Positions 26,403-35,382 of a stretch of DNA of 64,000 nucleotides are shown in pieces. Both the position numbers and the translations under genes were made by a program. Under the pieces are notes generated by a model, which saw only the letters and a program-made list of their open reading frames with translations, ran no database searches and was not told the DNA's origin. This stretch comes from Seonamhaeicola sp. (GTDB taxonomy: Bacteria; Bacteroidota; Bacteroidia; Flavobacteriales; Flavobacteriaceae), in NCBI RefSeq assembly GCF_028281565.1, contig NZ_JANQJQ010000047.1:158288-222287 (forward strand). The letters run 5' to 3'. Position 1 is the stretch's first letter. Each line of letters begins with the position of its first letter.

Positions 26403-28445
26403 TTACTTTTTAATTAACCCGGCACGTTTTAGTAAAGCCTCTGGCTTTGGTTCCTGACCTCTGAAACGCTTATAAAGTGTCATTGGGTTTTCCGTGCCTC
26501 CTTTAGAAAGGACATGATCCTTAAATTTATAAGCAACCTCTTTATTGAAAATACCGGCCTCTTTAAAATATTCAAAAGCGTCAGCATCTAATACTTCTGC
26601 CCATTTGTAACTGTAATAACCTGATGAATAACCACCCTGAAAAATATGAGCGAAAGCAGTACTCATACAGTTATCTGCAACATCAGGGTATAATTGGGTA
26701 TTGCTAAAAGCTATGGTTTCATGTGCTTTAACAGAAGAAATAGTTTCAGGATTATCAACTGAATGCCAGCTCATATCCAACAACCCGAAGCTTAACTGGC
26801 GTAAGGTTTGCATCCCTTCATGAAAGGTAGCGGATTCTTTGATTTTTTCAACCAATTCCATAGGGATAAGTGCTCCGGTTTCATAATGTGTGGCAAATAA
26901 TTCTAGAGCTTCCTTTTCGTAGCACCAGTTTTCCATGACCTGGCTAGGTAATTCCACAAAATCCCAATATACACTGGTGCCTGATAAACCCGGATAAGTT
27001 GTATTGGCTAACATACCATGTAATGCATGACCAAACTCATGGAACAAGGTGGTTACTTCATTAAAAGTTAAAAGCGAAGGTTTACTTTTAGTGGGTTTGG
27101 TAAAGTTGCAAACAATGGAAATATGGGGCCTGGAGTTTTCACCGTTTTTAATGTATTGCGGTTTGTATACGGTCATCCATGCACCATTTCTTTTTCCCGG
27201 TCTTGGGAAAAAATCGGCATAAAATATCGCTATAAAATCGCCATCAGCATTGGTTACTCTGTAGGTTAAAACATCTTCATGATATTTATCAATAGTGTCA
27301 ATTTCTTCAAAGTTTAAATCGAAAAGCTTGTTTGCAACTGTAAAAGCACCATCAATTACGTTTTCCAGTTTAAAATAAGGTTTTAGTAACTCATCATCTA
27401 AACTAAACAGCTTTTGTTTTAGCTTTTCGGAATAGTAAGCACCATCCCATTTTTGAAGTTGATCCAAACCATCTGATTCTTTAGCAAAGTCACTTAAGTT
27501 TTTAAACTCACGTTGGGCAGCAGGCTTTGCTTTTTCTAACAGTTCGTTTAAAAACCTGGTGACATTTTCAGGTATTTCTGCCATACGCTCTTCCAAAACA
27601 AAATGTGCATGGGTTTTATATCCTAAAAGATTAGCCCGTTGGTGCCTTAGGGTTACAATGTCCAATACGATTTTTTGATTGTCTAAATCGTCATTTTTAA
27701 ATCCTTTACTGCCTGCGGCCAAAGCCATTTTTTTTCGTAGGTCACGATTATCGGCATAGGTTACAAAGGGAATATAACTTGGATAATCTAAAGTGAATAA
27801 CCAACCTTCTTTCTTTTTTGCTTCCGCTAATTGTTTAGCGGCTTCTTTAGTACCTTCAGGTAAACCGGATAAATCGGATTCATCTGTTATGAGCATTTCA
27901 AACTTGTTGGTTTCTGCTAAAACATTTTCGCCGAATTTAAGCTTCAACTGACTTAATTTTTTATCAATCTCTCTGAGTACTTCTTTTTTATCTTCCGGAA
28001 GGTTGGCGCCGTTTCTTGAAAAGCTTTTATATTTTTTATCAAGCAACGTTTGTTGTTCTACCGTTAAATCTAATGCGTCTTTAGCATTGTAAACCGATTT
28101 AACGCGCTTAAATAAATCTTCATTTAGAGTAATGTCATTACTGAATTCTGAAAGTAAAGGCGACACTTCCTGAGCTATTTTTTGGATAGTATCATTCGTT
28201 TCGGCGGAATTCAAATTGAAAAAAATACTGGAAATCCTGTCCAATTGTTCTCCTGAAAAATCTAAAGCTGCAATGGTGTTTTCAAAAGTAGGCGCTTCAG
28301 AATTATTTATAATGGCGTCAATTTCTGTTTTGGCATCATCTATAGCTTCTTTAAAAGCCGGTAAAAAATGGCTGTCTTTTATCTTTGAAAAAGGCGCTGT
28401 ATTGTAAGCTGTTTCAAAAGAATCTAATAATATTTTATAGGACAT
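26403..28445 (-). CDS. M3 family metallopeptidase (Dcp-like peptidyl-dipeptidase/oligopeptidase)
   Basis: A 680-residue thimet-oligopeptidase-type zinc enzyme. The active site is His469-Glu470-Phe-Gly-His473 (H-E-F-G-H-A-L-H-G), with the third ligand Glu in the downstream helix around E-L-P-S-Q-V-M-E-N-W. The C-terminal H-I-F-Q-G-G-Y-S-S-G-Y-Y-S-Y-K-W motif is the substrate-binding Tyr/Gly loop shared with Dcp. No signal peptide, so it recycles peptides in the cytoplasm. Length is the usual 680-700. Peptidyl-dipeptidase and oligopeptidase A types cannot be told apart here, though the sequence is closer in feel to Dcp. Confidence 0.9.
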   Translation of the reverse strand: MSYKILLDSFETAYNTAPFSKIKDSHFLPAFKEAIDDAKTEIDAIINNSEAPTFENTIAALDFSGEQLDRISSIFFNLNSAETNDTIQKIAQEVSPLLSEFSNDITLNEDLFKRVKSVYNAKDALDLTVEQQTLLDKKYKSFSRNGANLPEDKKEVLREIDKKLSQLKLKFGENVLAETNKFEMLITDESDLSGLPEGTKEAAKQLAEAKKKEGWLFTLDYPSYIPFVTYADNRDLRKKMALAAGSKGFKNDDLDNQKIVLDIVTLRHQRANLLGYKTHAHFVLEERMAEIPENVTRFLNELLEKAKPAAQREFKNLSDFAKESDGLDQLQKWDGAYYSEKLKQKLFSLDDELLKPYFKLENVIDGAFTVANKLFDLNFEEIDTIDKYHEDVLTYRVTNADGDFIAIFYADFFPRPGKRNGAWMTVYKPQYIKNGENSRPHISIVCNFTKPTKSKPSLLTFNEVTTLFHEFGHALHGMLANTTYPGLSGTSVYWDFVELPSQVMENWCYEKEALELFATHYETGALIPMELVEKIKESATFHEGMQTLRQLSFGLLDMSWHSVDNPETISSVKAHETIAFSNTQLYPDVADNCMSTAFAHIFQGGYSSGYYSYKWAEVLDADAFEYFKEAGIFNKEVAYKFKDHVLSKGGTENPMTLYKRFRGQEPKPEALLKRAGLIKK

Positions 28446-28563
28446 GTTATGCGAAATATGTTAAAGTTTTAATTTACTATGCATACATAATAAATTTTTT
28501 ATATTTTAGCGGCTGAAAAATTTTAAGAGTGACTAACTCATAAAGGATTATATGTTAATAGCT

Positions 28564-28594
28564 AAAAACCTCGAATCAAAAATTCGAGGTTTTT
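28564..28594 (-). terminator. Rho-independent terminator of purE
   Basis: Arms at 28564-28576 and 28582-28594 (A-run, CCTCGAAT and complement) form a 13-bp stem with a 5-nt loop; read on the minus strand it starts directly after the purE stop (28596) and ends in a T-run. The plus-strand reading also ends in Ts, so it could work both ways. Confidence 0.85.
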
Positions 28595-28595
28595 T

Positions 28596-29078
28596 TCATT
28601 GTAAATCCTTAGCAGATTCGTTTACCTTAATTTTTAAACCTTCTTTGTAGGCAACTATCTTATCCAGTACACAGGAATCATTAGAGCCAATAATTTGAGC
28701 CGCTAAAATACCGGCATTTTTTGCGCCGTTTAATGCCACTGTTGCAACAGGTACGCCTCCGGGCATTTGTAAAATAGATAATACCGAATCCCAACCATCA
28801 ATGGAGTTGCTACTTTTTACCGGAACGCCAATTACCGGAAGCGGGGAAAGCGATGCAATCATGCCCGGTAAATGGGCTGCACCACCGGCACCGGCAATAA
28901 TAACGGCAAAGCCCCTGGTGTGAGCATGTTTTCCGTAATCGAATAGTTTTTCCGGAGTTCGGTGTGCCGAAACAATGTCTACTTCTACTTCAATATCAAA
29001 ACCTTTTAAGATGTCAATCGCATCTTGCATAACAGGAAGATCACTTTTGCTTCCCATAATCACGCCTACTTTACTCAT
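28596..29078 (-). CDS. purE: 5-(carboxyamino)imidazole ribonucleotide mutase
   Basis: Class I PurE of 160 residues. It converts N5-CAIR to CAIR in de novo purine synthesis, working after PurK. Signature at the N-terminus: V-G-V-I-M-G-S-K-S-D-L-P-V-M, then V-S-A-H-R-T-P-E with the active-site His, and A-G-A-G-G-A-A-H-L-P-G-M. Length matches the octameric enzyme. It follows purK on the same strand, 85 bp downstream, the gap being filled by A/T-rich heptamer repeats, and a strong terminator follows it, so purK-purE form one unit. Confidence 0.96.
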   Translation of the reverse strand: MSKVGVIMGSKSDLPVMQDAIDILKGFDIEVEVDIVSAHRTPEKLFDYGKHAHTRGFAVIIAGAGGAAHLPGMIASLSPLPVIGVPVKSSNSIDGWDSVLSILQMPGGVPVATVALNGAKNAGILAAQIIGSNDSCVLDKIVAYKEGLKIKVNESAKDLQ

Positions 29079-29093
29079 AAAAATTCAAATTTT

Positions 29094-29152
29094 AAATTCC
29101 AAATTCCAAATTCCAAGTCATCCATATTAAGCTTTTTGGTATTTGGTATTTG
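29094..29152. repeat. Tandem heptamers and inverted partner between purK and purE
   Basis: Three direct copies of AAATTCC (29094-29114) are followed after a short spacer by TTTGGTA-type repeats (29133-29152) that are roughly complementary. The two halves could fold into a long imperfect hairpin in the purKE message. Similar sequence occurs at 15622-15643 and 48684-48761. Confidence 0.6.
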
Positions 29153-29163
29153 TTTCTTGTGAT

Positions 29164-30318
29164 TTACTCACTTATAACTTCAATAGATTTTTTTACCTTT
29201 TCAGCAACACGCCTGGCTTCATTTAAATCTTCATTAACTATAGTTACATGTCCCATTTTTCTAAAAGGCCTGGTTTGTTGCTTTCCATAAATATGCGGTG
29301 TCACGCCTTCCATGCCCATAATGGCTTCAATATTTTTATAAACTACATTTCCGGTATAACCTTCGGCTCCAACCAAGTTTACCATAACACCGCCAACTTT
29401 ACTGTCTGTTCTGCCCAAGGGTAAATCTAAAATGGCTCTGAGGTGTTGTTCAAACTGTGATGTATAGCTTGCCTCTATGGTTTGATGCCCTGAATTATGA
29501 GGTCTTGGGGCTACCTCATTCACCAAAATAGCATCATCTTCGGTTTGAAACATTTCTACAGCCAATAATCCAACATGATCAAACGCTTTTGATACTTTTA
29601 AAGCTACAGCTTCCGCTTTTTTCGCAACATCATCATCAATTCTGGCAGGACAAATGACATATTCTACCTGATTGGCCTCCGGGTGAAATTCCATCTCAAC
29701 AACCGGATAGCTTTTTATATCTCCCGATGCATTTCGGGCCACAATAACAGCCAATTCGTTTTTAAAGGGGACTAAGTTTTCAGCAATACATTCCACATTA
29801 GGCAAACCTTCCAGATCATCAACAGATCTTACAATTTTAACACCTTGTCCGTCATACCCGAACTGGGTGCTTTTCCAAACGAAAGGTAGTGATAATCCTC
29901 CATGATTTATAGCTTCTTTAATTTCAGATGTATAAGCAAATCGTGAAAACGGGGCCGTTGGAATGTCATTATCAATATAAAACAACTTTTGTTTTGCCTT
30001 GTTTTGGATGGTTCTTAGCGTTTTAGAAGCAGGATACACTTTAATACCTTTTTTTTCCAAAGCTTCCAGAGCATCCACATTCACGTTTTCAATTTCAATG
30101 GTCAGTACATCTACTTGTTTGCCAAAATTGTAAACCGCATCGTAATCCATTAAATCGCCCAGTGTAAATTCGTTACAAGCCATTTTACAAGGTGCTTCCT
30201 TACTGGCATCCATTACCGAGGTATAAATATCAAACTTTCTTGTATTATAAAGCAGCATTTTTCCTAATTGTCCGCCACCAAGAATTCCCAGTTTAAAATC
30301 AGAAGAAAAGTAGTTCAT
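29164..30318 (-). CDS. purK: 5-(carboxyamino)imidazole ribonucleotide synthase
   Basis: ATP-grasp enzyme of 384 residues that carboxylates AIR to N5-CAIR using bicarbonate and ATP. Seen are the N-terminal L-G-I-L-G-G-G-Q-L-G-K-M-L, the ATP-grasp lysine region W-K-S-T-Q-F-G-Y-D-G-Q-G, and the metal-binding E-V-A-P-R-P-H-N-S-G-H. The ATG at 30318 is chosen; the longer frame begins with a TTG one codon earlier. It heads the purKE unit and is transcribed away from the hpt-adk gene, so a divergent purine control region lies between 30322 and 30453. I saw no recognisable PurR-like box in that gap. Confidence 0.95.
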   Translation of the reverse strand: MNYFSSDFKLGILGGGQLGKMLLYNTRKFDIYTSVMDASKEAPCKMACNEFTLGDLMDYDAVYNFGKQVDVLTIEIENVNVDALEALEKKGIKVYPASKTLRTIQNKAKQKLFYIDNDIPTAPFSRFAYTSEIKEAINHGGLSLPFVWKSTQFGYDGQGVKIVRSVDDLEGLPNVECIAENLVPFKNELAVIVARNASGDIKSYPVVEMEFHPEANQVEYVICPARIDDDVAKKAEAVALKVSKAFDHVGLLAVEMFQTEDDAILVNEVAPRPHNSGHQTIEASYTSQFEQHLRAILDLPLGRTDSKVGGVMVNLVGAEGYTGNVVYKNIEAIMGMEGVTPHIYGKQQTRPFRKMGHVTIVNEDLNEARRVAEKVKKSIEVISE

Positions 30319-30353
30319 CAATATTTTTTTTCAGAAACTGTTTTAAGGTTATG

Positions 30354-30388
30354 CAAAAATACACTTAAATATGAATTTTGGTTCCAAA
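30354..30388 (-). promoter_or_regulatory. Candidate purK promoter
   Basis: On the minus strand TTTG (30388-30385) and TATTTTTG (30361-30354) with a 23-nt spacer, the wide end of the flavobacterial range. The -7 box is a perfect TAnnTTTG and is followed by CA, as often seen. Confidence 0.5.
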
Positions 30389-30425
30389 ACGTAATTCAAA
30401 AATCGTAATTCGTAAATCATTTAAT

Positions 30426-30433
30426 TATCTTTG
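30426..30433 (+). promoter_or_regulatory. Candidate -7 box of hpt-adk
   Basis: TATCTTTG followed by CA is an exact TAnnTTTG match, 20 bp before the GTG start. No clear TTTG lies at the expected distance upstream, so only the -7 element supports it. Confidence 0.45.
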
Positions 30434-30453
30434 CAGCCTAAAACAAGTTTAGG

Positions 30454-31563
30454 GTGATAAAATTACACGACAAATATTTTAAGCCATTCATTTCTGCGGA
30501 ACAAATTGATATGGCCATCGATACATTGGTTGAGGAGATCTCGACTGATTTAGGAGATGAAGTTCCGGTGTTTGTGGGTATTTTAAATGGGTCATTCATG
30601 CTAACCAGCGACTTTGTGAAAAAGTACCCAAAACCATGCGAAGTTACTTTTATAAAACTGGCTTCCTATGAAGGGTTAAAGTCTTCTGAAGATATTCAAC
30701 GTTTAATCGGACTAACCCAGGATCTTACCGGAAGAACAGTAATCATTTTAGAGGATATTATTGATACCGGCAAAACACTGGCAGAGGTACATCGTATTTT
30801 TAAGAATGAAAAAGTAAAAACGCTAAAAATAGCAACACTTTTTTATAAACCCGAAGCTTACAAAAAAGACTTTAAATTACATTATGTAGGTATTGAAATT
30901 CCTAATAAATTCATAGTAGGCTATGGGTTGGATTACGATAATTTAGGAAGGGATCTGCCGGAAGTATATCAAATAAAAGAAACACAACACATGACAAATT
31001 TAGTGCTATTTGGCCCTCCGGGAGCGGGGAAAGGAACGCAAGCAGAATTTTTAAAGGAAAAATATCACCTGGTACATATTTCAACAGGAGATGTTTTCAG
31101 GTACAACATAAAAAATGAAACCGCTTTAGGGATGCTGGCAAAGTCCTATATGGATAAAGGGGATTTGGTTCCTGACCAGGTTACTATTGATATGCTTAAT
31201 GCTGAAGTTGAAAAGAATGCTGATGCTAACGGATTTATTTTTGACGGATTTCCGCGTACCGATGCACAGGCTAAGGCATTAGATGAACTAATGGATAGTA
31301 AAGATTCTGCTATAAGTGCCATGATTGCGCTTGAAGTTGATGATGAAGTTTTGGTACAGCGTTTATTGAAAAGGGGGGAAACTAGTGGAAGAGCTGATGA
31401 TGCCGACGAATCTATTATTAGAAACCGCATTACGGAGTACTATAAAAAAACAGCTATTTTAAAAGATTACTACTCGGCACAGGATAAATACTTTGGCGTT
31501 GATGGTGTAGGCAGTATTGAAGAGATTACAGAGCGTTTAAGTGCGGTTATTGATAACTTATAG
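30454..31563 (+). CDS. Fused hypoxanthine phosphoribosyltransferase and adenylate kinase
   Basis: A single 369-residue frame with two enzymes. Residues 1 to about 180 are a purine phosphoribosyltransferase with the PRPP loop V-I-I-L-E-D-I-I-D-T-G-K-T and the base-contacting Y-G-L-D-Y segment. Residue 180 on is adenylate kinase with P-loop F-G-P-P-G-A-G-K-G-T-Q, NMP-binding F-D-G-F-P-R-T and a short lid (R-G-E-T-S-G-R-A-D-D). There is no stop or frameshift at the joint, and the internal Met at about residue 180 could serve as a second start. The fusion pairs purine salvage (IMP/GMP) with adenylate balance and is seen in other flavobacteria. Start is GTG; purK is divergent. Confidence 0.93.
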   Translation: MIKLHDKYFKPFISAEQIDMAIDTLVEEISTDLGDEVPVFVGILNGSFMLTSDFVKKYPKPCEVTFIKLASYEGLKSSEDIQRLIGLTQDLTGRTVIILEDIIDTGKTLAEVHRIFKNEKVKTLKIATLFYKPEAYKKDFKLHYVGIEIPNKFIVGYGLDYDNLGRDLPEVYQIKETQHMTNLVLFGPPGAGKGTQAEFLKEKYHLVHISTGDVFRYNIKNETALGMLAKSYMDKGDLVPDQVTIDMLNAEVEKNADANGFIFDGFPRTDAQAKALDELMDSKDSAISAMIALEVDDEVLVQRLLKRGETSGRADDADESIIRNRITEYYKKTAILKDYYSAQDKYFGVDGVGSIEEITERLSAVIDNL

Positions 31564-31644
31564 TTTGTCATTCCTGCGAAGGCAGGAATCCACTTGTTCT
31601 ATAGCTTTAATTTAAAAGATTCCCGCCTTCGCGGGAATGACAAA
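31564..31644. repeat. REPIN-like inverted repeat doublet
   Basis: Two 27-nt units in opposite orientation, 31564-31590 and 31618-31644, each with a TTTGTCATTCC head and an internal hairpin of GC-rich arms. They differ at only two bases, both inside the small hairpins and compensatory. The doublet fills the 84 bp between the hpt-adk stop and the obgE start and adds a false N-terminal extension to the longest obgE frame. Confidence 0.85.
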
Positions 31645-31647
31645 ATC

Positions 31648-32646
31648 ATGACCGAAGGCAATTTCGTTGATTATGTAAAAATTTATGTGGCGTCCGGAAA
31701 CGGGGGTAAAGGATCTGCGCATTTACATAGGGAAAAATATATTGCCAAAGGTGGACCTGATGGTGGTGACGGTGGTCGTGGCGGTCATGTTATCCTTAGA
31801 GGGAACTCTAATCTATGGACACTTTATCATCTTAAGTTCAAAAAGCACATTCGGGCGGGTCATGGGGGACATGGAAGTAGCAGCAGAAGCACGGGGGCTG
31901 ATGGTGAAGATGCTTATATTGATGTGCCTTTAGGTACCGTGGTCAGGGATACCGAAACTAACCAGGTGATTTTCGAAATTACTGAAGACAAAGAAGAAAA
32001 AATCATTGTACAAGGTGGTAAAGGCGGACTGGGGAATTGGCATTTTAAATCCGCTACCAATCAAACACCGCGTTATGCTCAACCCGGTTTACCTCTTGAA
32101 GAAAAATATATTACTTTAGAATTAAAAGTTCTGGCAGATGTTGGTTTGGTAGGTTTTCCGAATGCCGGAAAGTCTACATTACTTTCGGTAATCACTTCTG
32201 CTAAACCAAAAATTGCTGACTACGAGTTCACTACTTTAAAACCCAATTTGGGTATTGTGGAATATCGGGATTTTCAAACGTTTGTGATGGCCGATATTCC
32301 CGGAATTATTGAAGGTGCTGCAGAAGGTAAGGGACTTGGTCATTACTTTTTACGTCATATTGAGCGTAACTCGGTACTGTTGTTTTTAATTCCGGCTGAT
32401 GCCGATGATATTAAGAAGCAATATGATATTCTGTTAGATGAACTTCGCCGTTACAATCCTGAAATGTTAGATAAGGAGCGTTTGATAGCTATTTCAAAAA
32501 GTGATATGCTGGATGAGGAGTTGAAGGGAGAGCTTAAAGCAGAACTTGATAACGCGTTGCCTATTCCATATTTGTTTATTTCTTCGGTGGCACATCAAGG
32601 TATCCAGTCTCTTAAGGATACTTTGTGGAAAATATTGAATGACTAA
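31648..32646 (+). CDS. obgE: GTPase ObgE/CgtA
   Basis: A 332-residue essential Obg GTPase of ribosome maturation. The N-terminal glycine-rich Obg fold (G-G-D-G-G-R-G-G-H, about residues 30-50) is followed by the G domain with G1 [10 protein letters not shown]3 D-I-P-G-I-I-E-G-A, and G4 S-K-S-D. The C-terminal OCT domain of some Obg proteins is absent, as usual in this phylum. The open frame runs 18 codons upstream, but that part is encoded by the right half of the repeat doublet; the ATG at 31648 begins [12 protein letters not shown], the family norm. Confidence 0.96.
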   Translation: MTEGNFVDYVKIYVASGNGGKGSAHLHREKYIAKGGPDGGDGGRGGHVILRGNSNLWTLYHLKFKKHIRAGHGGHGSSSRSTGADGEDAYIDVPLGTVVRDTETNQVIFEITEDKEEKIIVQGGKGGLGNWHFKSATNQTPRYAQPGLPLEEKYITLELKVLADVGLVGFPNAGKSTLLSVITSAKPKIADYEFTTLKPNLGIVEYRDFQTFVMADIPGIIEGAAEGKGLGHYFLRHIERNSVLLFLIPADADDIKKQYDILLDELRRYNPEMLDKERLIAISKSDMLDEELKGELKAELDNALPIPYLFISSVAHQGIQSLKDTLWKILND

Positions 32647-32658
32647 GCTTCCCGTATT

Positions 32659-32682
32659 GTCATGCTGAACTCGATTCAGCAT
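32659..32682. repeat. GTCAT-headed REP-like hairpin downstream of obgE
   Basis: After a GTCAT head, ATGCTGAA (32662-32669) and TTCAGCAT (32675-32682) make an 8-bp stem with a 5-nt loop. It lies 16 bp after the obgE stop. A weaker echo (TGCTGAA, GATGATGCGAAG) follows at about 32709-32733. Confidence 0.65.
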
Positions 32683-32739
32683 CTCATAATAGATCTGCTA
32701 ACCAAGCAATGCTGAATATTTTAGATGATGCGAAGATTT

Positions 32740-32773
32740 AAACCTACAAGGTTGTGGAAACCTTGCAGGTTTT
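32740..32773 (+). terminator. Hairpin with weak T-run, probable terminator downstream of obgE
   Basis: AAACCTACAAGGTT and AACCTTGCAGGTTT form a 14-bp stem with one mismatch and a short loop, followed by TTTTG. It lies 94 bp after obgE and before the DUF4136 gene. This is also a sequence type that recurs in Bacteroidota intergenic DNA, so it may be a repeat that has been used as terminator. Confidence 0.5.
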
Positions 32774-32902
32774 GTTAGTTAGTTTTATGGTCGTTTCTTA
32801 ATGGCGTAATTTTTGATTAACTTAGTGAAACTTCAATTTTATAAATTGATTAGTTGAACTAATCCTGATGAATATTAGGATCTCATCAAAAAATTATTGA
32901 AA

Positions 32903-33424
32903 ATGAAATCATTAAAAATAGTATTACTTGCTTTTCTCATAGTTGGTTGTGCGCCTATTAGAGTGAACTACGATTTTGATAAAACCACCGATTTTTCTAA
33001 GTACAAAAGCTATCAGTATTACGGCGATATGAAGACAGGTTTGAGTGCATTGGACACTAAACGCCTATTGGATGCCATAGATGCGAAAATGAGTGCCCTA
33101 GGGTTTAAAGTTTCTGACAATCCCGATTTTTTAATTGATATAAGAAGTGCTGAATTTCAGGGAGGACCACGTAACACGGTAGGTGTTGGCCTGGGCGGTG
33201 GTGGACGTAATGTGGGAGGCGGTGTTTCCATAGGAATTCCGGTTGGTCAGTCTAATGTAAGCCGACAGATCACTATTGACTTTGTAGATGAAAAGGGTAA
33301 AGGTCTGTTTTGGCAGGCCGTAAGTGAGTCTAGTTTTAACCCCAGTGCTTCACCTGAAAATCGCGATGAACGTTTAAAAGCAATAGTTGAAAAAGTACTT
33401 GTTAATTATCCACCTAAAAATTGA
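32903..33424 (+). CDS. DUF4136 lipoprotein
   Basis: A 173-residue lipoprotein with lipobox L-I-V-G-C (Cys near residue 16). The DUF4136 pattern is present: V-N-Y-D-F-D-K-T-T-D-F-S-K-Y-K-S-Y at the start, then L-G-F-K-V-S-D-N-P-D-F-L-I-D, a glycine-rich loop G-V-G-L-G-G-G-G-R-N-V-G-G-G, and a terminal L-V-N-Y-P-P-K. Function of the family is unknown; it probably faces the periplasm from the inner leaflet of the outer membrane. The longest frame starts at TTG 32897; the ATG at 32903 is preferred. A four-base gap leads into the DinB gene. Confidence 0.88.
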   Translation: MKSLKIVLLAFLIVGCAPIRVNYDFDKTTDFSKYKSYQYYGDMKTGLSALDTKRLLDAIDAKMSALGFKVSDNPDFLIDIRSAEFQGGPRNTVGVGLGGGGRNVGGGVSIGIPVGQSNVSRQITIDFVDEKGKGLFWQAVSESSFNPSASPENRDERLKAIVEKVLVNYPPKN

Positions 33425-33428
33425 AGCC

Positions 33429-33983
33429 ATGAAAAAAGTCTTAACTGCTCTGGTTTGTTTTACAATGACGCTGCCATTACATGCCCAACGTATAATAAAA
33501 GCAGAAGAGGGGTTTACACCTAATATAGGTGTTCTTGTTTCCATGTTAAATGACATGAAACAAAGAGTTGAATATACTGTGAAGGATTTAGATGTTGCAT
33601 CAACAGATTTTTTATTGGATGAAAATGCCAACACCATAGGAACCCTCATTTTGCATTTAGCGGCTACTGAAAAGTTTTACCAGGTTTATACGTTTGAGGG
33701 CAGAGAGTTTAATGAAGAAGAACAAAAAGAATGGGGTATAAGAATGTCTATGGGGGAGGAAGCAAGAAAGCAATTTAAAGGGAAGCCTATTAGCCACTAC
33801 CTGGATATTTTCAGTACGGTCAGGGAAAAAACTTTAGAGTATTTAAAAGGAAAAGATGATGCATGGCTGGCACAAACACCGGAAGGCTACAGAATGAATA
33901 ACCATTGGTCCTGGTACCATGTCATGGAGCACCAATCCAGTCATTTGGGACAAATATTGTTGATCAAAAAAAGAATTCCCTAA
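33429..33983 (+). CDS. Exported DinB-like four-helix protein
   Basis: A 184-residue protein with a signal peptide (M-K-K-V-L-T-A-L-V-C ... L-H-A-Q, cleaved near residue 20) and a DinB/YfiT four-helix bundle. The metal ligands are His76 (L-I-L-H-L-A-A-T-E) and His168 and His172 (V-M-E-H-Q-S-S-H-L-G-Q). DinB proteins bind zinc or nickel and include thiol-dependent S-transferases, but most are cytoplasmic; an exported one is less usual. The frame opens 14 codons earlier inside the DUF4136 gene; the ATG at 33429 gives the signal peptide. Probably co-transcribed with the DUF4136 lipoprotein. Confidence 0.83.
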   Translation: MKKVLTALVCFTMTLPLHAQRIIKAEEGFTPNIGVLVSMLNDMKQRVEYTVKDLDVASTDFLLDENANTIGTLILHLAATEKFYQVYTFEGREFNEEEQKEWGIRMSMGEEARKQFKGKPISHYLDIFSTVREKTLEYLKGKDDAWLAQTPEGYRMNNHWSWYHVMEHQSSHLGQILLIKKRIP

Positions 33984-33996
33984 AACTGAAAACAGG

Positions 33997-35382
33997 CTAA
34001 TTTTTAATCACTTTTTTACTGGCAATCAACATATTATCAGCATAAATATTGGCCATATAAATTCCGGGGTTTAACCGGCTAATATTGATTTCGGAAAAAG
34101 CATTTAATTTGGCAGACTTAACTTTTTTACCGTCAAGACTCACCAGGTTAATACGTAAGTTCGAATGAACTTCACTTTCAATTTTAAAGTTTAACAATGT
34201 ACTTGCCGGATTAGGGAACATGTCTATTTTAAACCTGTTTTCTTCGCTCAAAATATCGTCTATTCCCAATGACGAATAGTTAATGGTCCAGTTTACCGTA
34301 TACACGTGAATGGTTTCGTGATTATCCACTTTTAAAAAGCTGTTATTATCGGTAACAACTACGCTTAACGTGTTTGCTCCATCATTCAAATCTGCTTCTA
34401 AAAGAGAAATAGCATCAACATCATTGGCGAAATTTGTACTATTTAAAGTCCATGTTCTTTCTAAATCCTTATTGGTTGGATGTAATAATGTCAATTCAAA
34501 ATCTAACGGAAAACCGGGATTATTTACCGTATTTGAAACCGGTGTATAGGAATCAATTGGAGATACCAAATCGTGAATCCTTTCAATCATACCTTCTTTG
34601 CATACAGAACAAAAAGGCGATCCTAAATAGCGCATTTTACAGTTTTGATGCGGCCTGTTCCAGGTAGCAGGAGTACCGGAAGTCCCATAGGGGTAAATAC
34701 CAATGCCATTAATACCAATCCAGTTTTTCCATTTCACCAAACTTGTACTGGTCTCCTGGGTCATGTTTATGGCTTCTGCTGCCAGGGCGTCACCGGGATA
34801 ATATTCGTCTTTTAAATTGAAAAGGGAATGCCCCAATTCATGTATCGCAATTTCATTGGCACTGACGCCGGTTGAGGCAAACGGGTAAGTACCCCCACTT
34901 CCACCATATACATCAGAGTTTACTAAAATTAGAGCCTGGTCATAGCTTGGAAAATTATTTGCTAAAACGGTGCTTATTGTGGCGTAATCTGAGGAGTATA
35001 ATAACCTGTGGTAACCAAAACTATCATATGAGGTGTTAAAATAGGTATCTGCACTTGTAATGGGTGAAGCCGGTTCGGTGACATCGGTAGCTGTTCCGGG
35101 ATGGTCTGAGCCACTTTCATTGGAATCCACCTTAATGGCATATACATTAAAATAATTAGTGTATTCAGAAAAAGGCGACTGACTGAACATGTCATTTGTA
35201 AAGTTTGTGGCATCGGTAATAAAGTCTGAAAGTTCACTTGTCTGGTATCCTTCGCTTAAAATGACCAGGTTAATACGTTTATTATCATCACCTGAAATTT
35301 TAATGGGTTCCACATCAAAAATTTGTGCAAACCCAAAGTAAATGTTCGAAAGGATTAAAAGATATGTGATATAATGTCGCAT
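33997..35382 (-). CDS. M64-type metallopeptidase with T9SS sorting tail
   Basis: A 461-residue secreted zinc peptidase. After a signal peptide (1-19) comes the M64-family start I-N-L-V-I-L-S-E-G-Y-Q and the zinc site His181-Glu182-Leu-Gly-His185 with the following N-L-K-D-E-Y that provides the third ligand. The C-terminal 75 residues (F-P-N-P-A-S-T, then N-I-S-R-L-N-P-G-I-Y and a final K-K-V-I-K-N) are a type IX secretion sorting domain, so it is exported across the outer membrane. The named member of the family is a Clostridium IgA protease; the substrate here is unknown. Its ATG overlaps the stop of the upstream lipoprotein gene (TAATG). Confidence 0.9.
   Translation of the reverse strand: MRHYITYLLILSNIYFGFAQIFDVEPIKISGDDNKRINLVILSEGYQTSELSDFITDATNFTNDMFSQSPFSEYTNYFNVYAIKVDSNESGSDHPGTATDVTEPASPITSADTYFNTSYDSFGYHRLLYSSDYATISTVLANNFPSYDQALILVNSDVYGGSGGTYPFASTGVSANEIAIHELGHSLFNLKDEYYPGDALAAEAINMTQETSTSLVKWKNWIGINGIGIYPYGTSGTPATWNRPHQNCKMRYLGSPFCSVCKEGMIERIHDLVSPIDSYTPVSNTVNNPGFPLDFELTLLHPTNKDLERTWTLNSTNFANDVDAISLLEADLNDGANTLSVVVTDNNSFLKVDNHETIHVYTVNWTINYSSLGIDDILSEENRFKIDMFPNPASTLLNFKIESEVHSNLRINLVSLDGKKVKSAKLNAFSEINISRLNPGIYMANIYADNMLIASKKVIKN

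Noticed and set aside
29094..29152. Heptamer tandem repeats as a CRISPR array
   Set aside because: Repeat units are 7 nt with no spacers and there are no cas genes.
31594..31647. 18-codon extension of obgE
   Set aside because: It lies mostly in the right half of the inverted repeat doublet; Obg proteins begin with the F-V-D-Y-V-K segment.
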